This document shows, in pieces, positions 45,428-52,105 of a stretch of DNA of 64,000 bases (position 1 is the stretch's first letter; the number at the start of each line of letters is the position of its first letter). This DNA is from Kordia sp039026955 (lineage in GTDB: Bacteria > Bacteroidota > Bacteroidia > Flavobacteriales > Flavobacteriaceae): assembly GCA_039026955.1 (NCBI GenBank), contig JBCCLH010000030.1:1-64000 (forward strand). Direction: 5' to 3'. The notes beneath the pieces were generated by a model, which saw only the letters and a list, made by a program, of their open reading frames with translations, was not told the origin of the DNA and made no database searches. The translations under genes were made by a program, and so were the position numbers.

Positions 45428-46975
45428 TTACTTGACCTGATGAGTCGGCTTTAGCAAGTCATTAATGGTTTTCACCGGATTAAATGTGACGAGTGGCACT
45501 TCTACAAAAACAGTATTCCAAAACGCCATACCACCATTCCACAATCCTGGCAATTCTAGCGCTTTTATTTTTTTACCGCTTTTTGATTTGGAAGCGATAA
45601 AGTAGGATTTACGGTCTACAAATTTTGTGAGATCGTATTTGTTGCCTTGATAGTCTTTGACGCCACACACAATATCCACAGGATTAAAATGCGTAGCTAA
45701 TTTTTGAATTCCTTGATGGTACTCGTTCTTTTTATCTATCTGAGCAGATTCTACAATTTGCAAGGAAACCGCACCATTTTCATGCTTTACCCAAAATGGT
45801 CCTCCGCCTGGCTCACCTTCATTCTTCACCATTCCACAAACCCGAATTGGTCGGTTTAGTTTATTGATGAGATACTCAATTTGATATTTTTGCGAATACT
45901 TTTCAAACTCTTCACTGATTTGAACATTGAGTTTTGCATACAGGAATTTTAAAATGGTATGCAATTCTTCATCAGAAACACCATTATACAACATTTCCAT
46001 ATATTTAAATGCTTGTTTTTGTAGTGAAATAAGCTTTCCTGCTAAGATTTTTTTATAGCGTGATATTTCTTCCGAATAGGTATTGGTCACTACATTATCA
46101 ATGTTTTTAATGAAAATTAAATCCGCATCAATCGCATTGAGATTTTGAATCAACGCGCCGTGTCCACCTGGACGAAAGACGAGATTTCCTGCCGCATCCA
46201 ACACAAGTCTGTTTTTCTGATCGACCGCAATGGTATCTGTTTCTTGCGATTGATACGAATATGAAATTTCAAAATCGCATCCTGTTTTTGCTTTGATCAG
46301 TGGAAGAATTTTGTGCTCTGTTGCTTTAAATTTGTCATAATGCTGTTCGGAAATGGTAAAATGTAACTTCGCTTTTCCATCTCTACTCGCGTAACTCGCT
46401 GCTTCAAATAAATGTTCGCGAAATGGTGTAGAGAGATGACTTTTATATTTGTGAAATGGTAGTAATCCTTTCGGATAGTTTCCGTAATTCAAACCAGTTT
46501 CTGCTAAAAGTGTATGTACAAAATCGCGATTGAATTCGTCCGGTTGTTTGATGCGATCTAACTCTGTTTTTTGCATCACTTTCAATACCTCATCATAAAA
46601 AGGAAACTTCTCCAATCCGATAAAGAAGAGTCGAATTTCTGGTTCTTTTTGTTTATTGATATACGAATTAATGGAATCTTTTTTAGGATTGTAATTCTCT
46701 AGAAACTTGTATAAGAATTTAAACATGCGCGTCGCAGCACCGGAAGCAGGCGTGAATTTGATGATTTCTAAGTCAGCACTTGCTGTGTGATAGATTTCAA
46801 TATACTCGTTTTCCTCTGTTTTTGTAAATTTTAAAATTCCGCTTTCAATACTCGCATGTTGTGTAATATCTGCATGCGGAATCTTTTTATCAAATTTGTT
46901 TAGCTGTTCTTCTATTTGGGACAACGTAAGTCCTTTAGCTGTTATTTGCTCGGTATGTTTTTTTGAAAAGTTCAA
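45428..46975 (-). CDS. DUF4301 family protein
   Basis: A 515-residue cytoplasmic protein. 'KGLTLSQIEEQLNKFDKKIP' near the N-terminus and 'FTPASGAATRMFKFLYKF' at about residues 76-93 are the DUF4301 landmarks. 'NLVFRPGGHGALIQNLNAID' and 'VCGMVKNEGEPGGGPFWVKH' follow, an arrangement similar to nucleotidyltransferase-like enzymes acting on sugar or nucleotide phosphates. No reaction is established. Its start overlaps the kinase stop by 4 nt (ATGA), making it the last gene of the thiamine-uptake operon. Confidence 0.88.
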   Translation of the reverse strand: MNFSKKHTEQITAKGLTLSQIEEQLNKFDKKIPHADITQHASIESGILKFTKTEENEYIEIYHTASADLEIIKFTPASGAATRMFKFLYKFLENYNPKKDSINSYINKQKEPEIRLFFIGLEKFPFYDEVLKVMQKTELDRIKQPDEFNRDFVHTLLAETGLNYGNYPKGLLPFHKYKSHLSTPFREHLFEAASYASRDGKAKLHFTISEQHYDKFKATEHKILPLIKAKTGCDFEISYSYQSQETDTIAVDQKNRLVLDAAGNLVFRPGGHGALIQNLNAIDADLIFIKNIDNVVTNTYSEEISRYKKILAGKLISLQKQAFKYMEMLYNGVSDEELHTILKFLYAKLNVQISEEFEKYSQKYQIEYLINKLNRPIRVCGMVKNEGEPGGGPFWVKHENGAVSLQIVESAQIDKKNEYHQGIQKLATHFNPVDIVCGVKDYQGNKYDLTKFVDRKSYFIASKSKSGKKIKALELPGLWNGGMAFWNTVFVEVPLVTFNPVKTINDLLKPTHQVK

Positions 46976-47529
46976 TGGTTTTCTAGCAATTTATCTATTG
47001 TTTCCACAGCTTTTTGGAAACGCGTTTCCAAGTCGCCTTTCAACACTAGGTAAGGTTGATTATAGGTTTGTAAGGTTTGCTGAAATGCTGAAAAAGATGC
47101 TGCTCGTTTGTGAGGCAAATCTCGTATGCCATCAGCTTCCCAAGGTGTATCAATATAAGTTAAAAAATAGAAATTTGCAGTACTTTTCGCTACATATTTT
47201 TTTAGGATTTCACTTTTGAATTTGGGATAGTAAATTCGTGCATAAGTATCGGTTTGTAAAATATCAGTATCGCAAATCAGCAGGTTACTTTTTGCGGCTT
47301 GACACTCCAAACGCAACTGTCCTTTCGCAATCGGAATTACATCTTTTGAAGTGAGTGCTTCGCCGTTTTGCGCCTTTTCTTCAGCATAGATTCGCGCATA
47401 TTCAGGAATATATGTTGCCTTGTAATGCGTTGCTAATTGCTGCGCAAGCGTTGTTTTTCCTGTAGATTCAGGTCCAAAAACGACTATTTTGATTCGACTT
47501 CCTTGTTGCTGTTCAATACTTTTCTCCAT
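46972..47529 (-). CDS. NadR-like P-loop kinase, possible thiamine kinase
   Basis: A 185-residue kinase beginning MEKSIEQQQ. The longer frame upstream lies within the permease gene and is not used. It has a Walker A motif GPESTGKTT at residues 19-27, 'YIPEYARIYAEE' and 'LLICDTDILQTDTYARIYYP', and the lid 'GIRDLPHKRA', as in the ribosylnicotinamide kinase domain of NadR. Next to a PnuC-type permease it would normally be called nicotinamide riboside kinase. Here the upstream thiamine-binding protein and the nearby TPP riboswitch suggest it may phosphorylate imported thiamine instead. It overlaps the permease by 46 nt. Confidence 0.85.
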   Translation of the reverse strand: MEKSIEQQQGSRIKIVVFGPESTGKTTLAQQLATHYKATYIPEYARIYAEEKAQNGEALTSKDVIPIAKGQLRLECQAAKSNLLICDTDILQTDTYARIYYPKFKSEILKKYVAKSTANFYFLTYIDTPWEADGIRDLPHKRAASFSAFQQTLQTYNQPYLVLKGDLETRFQKAVETIDKLLENH

Positions 47530-48188
47530 GCGATGTATCCAAAGATGGCTAAAATTAAGAAAATTGTGAATTGAATCGCCGTAAAACCAAGTCCTTTTAC
47601 AAGATACAGTGGCACTGAAATTAGATTTCCGAAAATCCAAAACGTCCAGTTTTCAATTTTTTTAAGCGCCATTAACCACATTCCCGAAAAGAAAACGCCT
47701 GTGGTAAAAATATCGAGATAGGGCGTAATTTCCTTGATTTCTTCAATAGAACCGAAATGCGAGAAGAAGAAATCAATGGTTTCTGATACGTTCATGTGCA
47801 CATCTATTTTTTCAACTTGAATGTATACGACATACGTAAACGCTGCTGTGAACAGAAAAATTCCAAGGGTAATTAATTTCTGTAAAAAGTTGGTTCGCGA
47901 AATTTCCAGTTTCACATCTTCCCGAATGCGTGTCCACATGTACCATCCATAAATACTCATGATGGAGTAATATACGTTGATGATCATATCGCCATACAAT
48001 TCAAATTCTTCACACAGATAGATATAAATTATCGTACTAATGATTCCCGTAGGATAGACCCAAATTTTTTCTTGCTTGGCAAACCACACACTCGCAATTC
48101 CAAAACTCGCAGCCAAAATTTCCAATACGACATTTAACCAATAGGCACCTTGATAGGGTTCTATTAAAAAATCAAAAAACTGGCTCAT
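47484..48188 (-). CDS. pnuC: PnuC-family vitamin transporter, probably PnuT (thiamine)
   Basis: A 234-residue inner-membrane protein with seven or so helices. It has 'LEILAASFGIASVWFAKQEK', 'WVYPTGIISTIIYIYLCEEF' and 'YYSIMSIYGWYMWTR', typical of PnuC vitamin facilitators. It also has an inserted loop of about 45 residues ('VDVHMNVSETIDFFFSHFGS'-like). PnuC carries nicotinamide riboside. The related PnuT, predicted from TPP-regulated operons of Bacteroidota, carries thiamine. The 17-nt overlap with the thiamine-binding gene favours PnuT. Import would be driven by metabolic trapping through the downstream kinase. Confidence 0.88.
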   Translation of the reverse strand: MSQFFDFLIEPYQGAYWLNVVLEILAASFGIASVWFAKQEKIWVYPTGIISTIIYIYLCEEFELYGDMIINVYYSIMSIYGWYMWTRIREDVKLEISRTNFLQKLITLGIFLFTAAFTYVVYIQVEKIDVHMNVSETIDFFFSHFGSIEEIKEITPYLDIFTTGVFFSGMWLMALKKIENWTFWIFGNLISVPLYLVKGLGFTAIQFTIFLILAIFGYIAWRKVLNSNKEVESK

Positions 48189-48432
48189 AGTTGCTTCGAT
48201 CGGATTTTACAATTTTCATCGTCAATAGAATATTTTCCTCTTTTTCAAATGCGGTTTTTATTTCGGAAGTCAATAGCTTCATGATTCCGTTATAATCACC
48301 ATAAATTTGTGTGCTCAACGGATTTTCCAAAACGGTATATTCGGAAGCTCTGAGCTTTTTGATAAAGTTGATAATTGGCGTTTCAAAATCGTCTTGCAAA
48401 GGCGTCAGTGTGAGTTCTACTGAGATGTTCAT
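48172..48432 (-). CDS. YkoF/MTH1187-type thiamine-binding protein
   Basis: An 86-residue protein with a ferredoxin-like beta-alpha-beta fold: 'ISVELTLTPLQDDFETPIIN', 'YTVLENPLSTQIYGDYNGIM' and 'ILLTMKIVKSDRS'. It matches the small YkoF/UPF0045-type domain that binds thiamine or its pyrimidine part, in the cytoplasm. It is the first gene of the four-gene operon and overlaps the permease by 17 nt. It may hand thiamine from the permease to the kinase. No THI-box is seen upstream of it. Only a G/T-rich repeat lies there. Confidence 0.8.
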   Translation of the reverse strand: MNISVELTLTPLQDDFETPIINFIKKLRASEYTVLENPLSTQIYGDYNGIMKLLTSEIKTAFEKEENILLTMKIVKSDRSNYEPVF

Positions 48433-48434
48433 TT

Positions 48435-48470
48435 GTTGGGTGTTGGGTTTTAGGTGTTGGGTTTTGGTTG
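48435..48470. repeat. GGTGTTGGGTTTTAGG-type G/T-rich repeat
   Basis: 'gttgggtgttgggttttagg' followed by 'tgttgggttttgg' lies at the start of the thiamine-binding gene (that gene is read from the other strand, whose leader is therefore C/A-rich). It is related to the block at 40843-40880. The remaining 235 bp to the next gene hold low-complexity T-rich text and a 'gctgagcttgtcgaag' fragment common in flavobacterial intergenic DNA. Confidence 0.45.
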
Positions 48471-48705
48471 TAAAATTACTTTTTCATTTTGTATTTTGCG
48501 GTTTTACATTTTATATTTTGATTTGTTTGTTGCCGGTTGCTGCTTTACTTTACTTGTTGTTTCGAAGTGTAAACTTATAAACCTATAAACTTTTAAACTT
48601 CTTTTTTTTTGTCTTTTTGTTGATTTGTTGATTTGTTTTTACTATTTAGGGACGCTGAGCTTGTCGAAGTGTCAATTTAAAATTCAACATTCATAATTTA
48701 ACATT

Positions 48706-49461
48706 TTAATTCCGTTCTTTGGTAATTTCTAAAACTTCATTCCTTAATTCCGACAAGAACGCTTCGTTTTGTTCAAATGCAGTTCCGATGACTACCAAGT
48801 CAGCTCCTGAATCGAAGGCTGCGTTGAGTTGTGTTTTGGAACGAATGCCGCCACCAACAATTAATGGAATTTGTAATTTTCTTGAAACTTCTTGTATGAT
48901 TTCGGATTTGATCGCTTTTTGTGCGCCACTTCCTGCTTCTAGATAGATCAGTTTTTTTCCAGAAAATTGTCCCGCTAAGGCTGTGTGTAGAATCATGTTT
49001 GTGTTTTCTTGTGAAAGTGGCTGCGTTTCACTCACACGTTGTACCGCCGTTTCTATGCCACCATCAATTAAAATATAGCCAGTGGGAATGATTTCTAAAC
49101 TGGTGTCGATCAATTTTTCTACTGATTGCACTTGTTGCTCAATTAAATATTTCGGATTTCTTCCAGAAAGCAACGACAAAAATAAAATTCCATCGGCTGC
49201 TTCTGTGATTTGCTCGTGACTTCCTGGGAAAATCAACACAGGCAAGTGTGTATATTGTTTGATCGTTTTTACAACCAACTCCATTTTACGTTCTGCATCG
49301 GTGCTTCCTCCTACAAAAACGTGAGTTATGATAGATTCGTGTACTTTTTTGAAAAATGCTGGAATATGAGCGACAATTATCTTTTCAGGATCAATCAATA
49401 CTGCCAATAGTTTTTGATTGCCTTTTTTTGCTTCAATGATATGTTGATATAGTTCTTGCAT
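48706..49461 (-). CDS. Geranylgeranylglyceryl/heptaprenylglyceryl phosphate synthase-like (PcrB family)
   Basis: A 251-residue TIM-barrel prenyltransferase that joins a polyprenyl diphosphate to glycerol-1-phosphate. The family marks are 'LLAVLIDPEKI' at the N-terminus, 'HVFVGGSTDAERK', 'PVLIFPGS', 'IPTGYILIDGG' and 'PLIVGGGIRSKTQLNAAFDS' with 'GADLVVIGTAFE'. A GTG two codons upstream (49467) directly follows the stop of the phosphopantetheinyl transferase, so either start implies coupling. Bacteroidota homologues are known, but the lipid product in this phylum is less clear than in archaea. Confidence 0.9.
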   Translation of the reverse strand: MQELYQHIIEAKKGNQKLLAVLIDPEKIIVAHIPAFFKKVHESIITHVFVGGSTDAERKMELVVKTIKQYTHLPVLIFPGSHEQITEAADGILFLSLLSGRNPKYLIEQQVQSVEKLIDTSLEIIPTGYILIDGGIETAVQRVSETQPLSQENTNMILHTALAGQFSGKKLIYLEAGSGAQKAIKSEIIQEVSRKLQIPLIVGGGIRSKTQLNAAFDSGADLVVIGTAFEQNEAFLSELRNEVLEITKERN

Positions 49462-49467
49462 GCTCAC

Positions 49468-50106
49468 TTAACGGCTTTCTTCTAGTGCATATACACAGGT
49501 AAATCCTTCAAATTCTAAAAAATCTAACGAATAGGTGGCGGTTTCTTGTCCGTAATACACAATTCCTTTGGTGTGCGAAGCATCCATCGAAAAATCGTTT
49601 ATATCAATATTTTTTAAAAAGCTCAATCCTTTTTCGGCATAGACTTTATAGATCGATTCTTTTCCGCCCCAAACAATGGTCAACTTTCGTACCAAGGCTT
49701 CATGATTGGCAATGGTTCGGTATTCTCGCAACGGTGTGAATTTGTGTGCGATGCGTAAAATTTTATCACGCTGCTTTTCAATATCAATTCCCACAGGAAT
49801 CGTATCGCTCACAATAATGGCAGAAAATTGAAATGAATGCGTGATCGAAATGTGTTTTCCATCTCTCAAATGCGGTTTTCCTTTCTCATCGTAAAAAAGA
49901 TCAAAATCGGTATAACCACATTCCGCCAACAAGTGACGCACACTTAAAAAACCACGCTGATGAATCTCGGAGCGCATCCCGTCTAATCGTGCTTGACAGT
50001 AATCTGTAAGTTTAATATCACGATTTAATGTTTCAAAAGACTCTTCTATCTTCCAAATCAGCACTTTAGTATCTGCATTTATGGTTATTGTTTTGTAAAG
50101 AGCCAT
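49468..50106 (-). CDS. 4'-phosphopantetheinyl transferase superfamily protein
   Basis: A 212-residue Sfp-like enzyme that transfers the phosphopantetheine arm of CoA to carrier proteins. Key parts are 'YDEKGKPHLRDGKHISITHS' (substrate site with the SxTHS-type motif), 'PVGIDIEKQRDKI' (metal-binding Asp and Glu) and 'WGGKESIYKVYAEKGLSF' (WxxKES). Length fits the family. It overlaps or abuts the PcrB-like gene, forming a two-gene operon. The carrier protein could be fatty-acid ACP or a secondary-metabolite carrier elsewhere. Confidence 0.93.
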   Translation of the reverse strand: MALYKTITINADTKVLIWKIEESFETLNRDIKLTDYCQARLDGMRSEIHQRGFLSVRHLLAECGYTDFDLFYDEKGKPHLRDGKHISITHSFQFSAIIVSDTIPVGIDIEKQRDKILRIAHKFTPLREYRTIANHEALVRKLTIVWGGKESIYKVYAEKGLSFLKNIDINDFSMDASHTKGIVYYGQETATYSLDFLEFEGFTCVYALEESR

Positions 50107-50129
50107 TATAATATTAAAAAGTTATTTAG

Positions 50130-50137
50130 TACCTTTG
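50130..50137 (+). promoter_or_regulatory. -7 box (TACCTTTG) of ahcY
   Basis: TACCTTTG followed by cactcgc is a typical Bacteroidota core promoter. It leaves a leader of about 100 nt before ahcY. No SAM- or SAH-type riboswitch could be recognised in that leader. Confidence 0.55.
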
Positions 50138-50246
50138 CACTCGCAAAGTTTTGACCGTGTAATTTTTACAGTTAAAATGTGCAGCGAATTTAAACATATT
50201 TTAGGTCACAAACCATAATTATTCAAACTATAAAAAAAGAAAAAGT

Positions 50247-51563
50247 ATGAGTACAAAATCAGTTCCTTACGTAGCATATAAAGTTAAAGATATTTCTTTA
50301 GCAGCATGGGGAAGAAAAGAGATCGAGTTAGCCGAAGCTGAAATGCCAGGACTCATGAGTCTTCGTGAAGAATATAAAGATGAGCAACCATTAAAAGGTG
50401 CGCGTATTGCAGGTTGTTTACACATGACTATCCAAACTGCTGTGTTGATTGAGACTTTAGTTGCTTTAGGAGCAGAAGTTACTTGGAGTTCTTGTAACAT
50501 CTTCTCTACGCAGGATCAAGCGGCGGCGGCAATTGCTGAAGCTGGAATTCCAGTATACGCTTGGAAAGGAATGAACGAAGAAGAATTTGATTGGTGTATT
50601 GAGCAAACTTTATTCTTCGGAGAAGAGCGCCAACCATTGAATATGATTTTAGATGATGGTGGTGATTTGACAAATATGGTTTTAGATCGTTACCCAGAAT
50701 TGGTTGAAGGCATCAACGGATTGTCTGAAGAAACAACGACTGGAGTTCACAGATTGTACGAACGTATGAAGAATGGTACGTTACCAATGCCTGCGATCAA
50801 CATTAACGACTCTGTAACGAAGTCGAAGTTTGATAACAAGTATGGATGTAGAGAAAGTGCTGTAGATGCAATTCGTCGTGCGACTGACGTCATGTTAGCT
50901 GGAAAAAGAGTAGTTGTTTGTGGATACGGAGATGTTGGAAAAGGTACTGCAGCTTCTTTCCGTGGAGCAGGTTCTATTGTGACTGTGACTGAGATTGACC
51001 CAATTTGTGCATTGCAAGCAGCTATGGACGGTTTTGAAGTGAAGAAATTAGAGAATGTTGTTGGAAAAGCAGATGTTGTTATCACGACAACTGGAAACAA
51101 AGACATCGTTGTTGGAAAGCACTTTGAAGCTATGAAAGACAAGACAATTGTTTGTAACATTGGACACTTTGACAACGAGATAGATGTTGCTTGGTTAAAC
51201 AACAATCACGGAAATACAAAAGTTGAAATCAAACCTCAAGTTGATAAATATACGGTAAACGGAAAAGACATCATCTTATTAGCAGAAGGTCGTTTGGTAA
51301 ACTTAGGATGTGCAACAGGTCACCCAAGTTTCGTAATGAGTAATTCATTCACAAACCAAACATTAGCGCAAATCGAGCTTTGGAACAACATTGAAAAGTA
51401 CGAAAACAAAGTATACATGTTACCAAAACACTTAGATGAAAAAGTAGCGCGTTTACACTTAGCAAAAATCGGAGTTGAGTTGGAAGAACTTTCACAAGAT
51501 CAAGCGGAGTACATTGGTGTAACGGTTGAAGGACCATTTAAGCCAGAATACTACAGATACTAA
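50247..51563 (+). CDS. ahcY: Adenosylhomocysteinase
   Basis: A 438-residue NAD-dependent enzyme that splits S-adenosylhomocysteine into adenosine and homocysteine and so regenerates the methyl cycle. Substrate-domain segments 'GARIAGCLHMTIQTAVLIET' and 'WSSCNIFSTQDQAAAAIA' and the NAD-binding 'VVCGYGDVGKGTAASFRGAG' are intact. So are 'CNIGHFDNEIDVAWL' and the C-terminal 'GVTVEGPFKPEYYRY', whose Lys/Tyr residues reach the neighbouring subunit. Normal length. It is monocistronic, with strong promoter and terminator. Its codon use is that of a highly expressed gene. Confidence 0.98.
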   Translation: MSTKSVPYVAYKVKDISLAAWGRKEIELAEAEMPGLMSLREEYKDEQPLKGARIAGCLHMTIQTAVLIETLVALGAEVTWSSCNIFSTQDQAAAAIAEAGIPVYAWKGMNEEEFDWCIEQTLFFGEERQPLNMILDDGGDLTNMVLDRYPELVEGINGLSEETTTGVHRLYERMKNGTLPMPAININDSVTKSKFDNKYGCRESAVDAIRRATDVMLAGKRVVVCGYGDVGKGTAASFRGAGSIVTVTEIDPICALQAAMDGFEVKKLENVVGKADVVITTTGNKDIVVGKHFEAMKDKTIVCNIGHFDNEIDVAWLNNNHGNTKVEIKPQVDKYTVNGKDIILLAEGRLVNLGCATGHPSFVMSNSFTNQTLAQIELWNNIEKYENKVYMLPKHLDEKVARLHLAKIGVELEELSQDQAEYIGVTVEGPFKPEYYRY

Positions 51564-51585
51564 GAAATAATCATTTTATAATACC

Positions 51586-51619
51586 AGAAAGCCTTTTATC
51601 GTTTGATAAAAGGCTTTCT
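51586..51619 (+). terminator. Terminator of ahcY
   Basis: A perfect 15-bp inverted repeat (agaaagccttttatc / gataaaaggctttct) with a 4-nt gttt loop follows the ahcY stop by 22 nt and is followed by a short T-rich tail. Confidence 0.85.
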
Positions 51620-51660
51620 TCATATTAGACCAAAATAATTATAAGCTTTATGTTTAATAT

Positions 51661-51823
51661 AATACCAAATCTACTATAAAATCCAACATATAAACTCGTT
51701 CATTTGGCATTCTAACACCTTGCAAATCCTTTCCGTAGCTATGGCTATGCAAAGCATCCGCGGCGTTTTATAATGCCAAAGCAACTTCGCTTCTAAAGTC
51801 GCATTTTATAGTAGATTTGGTAT
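51661..51823. repeat. Palindromic element family B, copy 2
   Basis: This 163-bp element begins ataccaaatctactataaaa and ends ttttatagtagatttggtat, a perfect terminal inverted repeat of at least 20 bp. Compared with copy 1 at 44374, the outer 14 bp are identical. The next bases differ in both arms but remain complementary (ctttaaga/tcttaaag versus ctataaaa/ttttatag). It ends 12 nt before the start of the next precursor-peptide gene. Confidence 0.88.
51812..51819 (+). promoter_or_regulatory. -7-like box (TAGATTTG) inside family B terminal repeat
   Basis: As in copy 1, TAGATTTG lies in the right terminal repeat, here 16 nt before the ATG at 51836. Transcription would begin about 10 nt before the start codon. 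The -33 region is poor, so promoter activity needs testing. Confidence 0.35.
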
Positions 51824-51835
51824 AAAAGTAAGAAT

Positions 51836-51970
51836 ATGGATAAAACAGAAAAGAAAATCAAGTTCAAAAAAGTTAGCATTGCACAATTAAATGCCATAAA
51901 TGGCGGAGGAAACCTCAGTACTTCTGAAACAAACTCATTATCAGACACATACACCCTCATTGATTGTTAG
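51836..51970 (+). CDS. Lanthipeptide-like precursor peptide, Ser/Thr-rich core
   Basis: A 44-residue peptide. The leader 'IKFKKVSIAQLNAINGG' fits the class I lanthipeptide leader pattern with a GG cleavage site. The short core (about 20 residues) contains four Ser, five Thr and a single Cys as the last residue (TLIDC). With only one cysteine it could form at most one thioether ring. Other Ser/Thr could be dehydrated. It is the shortest precursor in the window and has its own terminator. Confidence 0.7.
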   Translation: MDKTEKKIKFKKVSIAQLNAINGGGNLSTSETNSLSDTYTLIDC

Positions 51971-51992
51971 TAGAATTGAAGAGTATATAATT

Positions 51993-52031
51993 ACAAACCC
52001 TTTTTGTAAACATTAAAGGGTTTGTTTTTTT
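51993..52031 (+). terminator. Terminator after the Ser/Thr-rich precursor gene
   Basis: acaaaccctt t / a aagggtttgt form a perfect 11-bp stem with an 11-nt loop, followed by a run of seven T. It lies 22 nt after the stop codon. Confidence 0.88.
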
Positions 52032-52105
52032 AGTATCTTAGGGTAACGCAACCTCAATGTGTATAACTATCATATATCAAACACATTTGCCAAAACTGCA
52101 ACCAC

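Noticed and set aside
47530..47640. N-terminal extension of the NadR-like kinase
   Set aside because: The extra 37 residues are out-of-frame translation of the permease gene. The Met at 47529 directly precedes the conserved P-loop region.
50138..50246. Possible SAM/SAH riboswitch in the ahcY leader
   Set aside because: Only a weak short complementarity (tttgacc with ggtca) is present. None of the known conserved aptamer blocks could be recognised.
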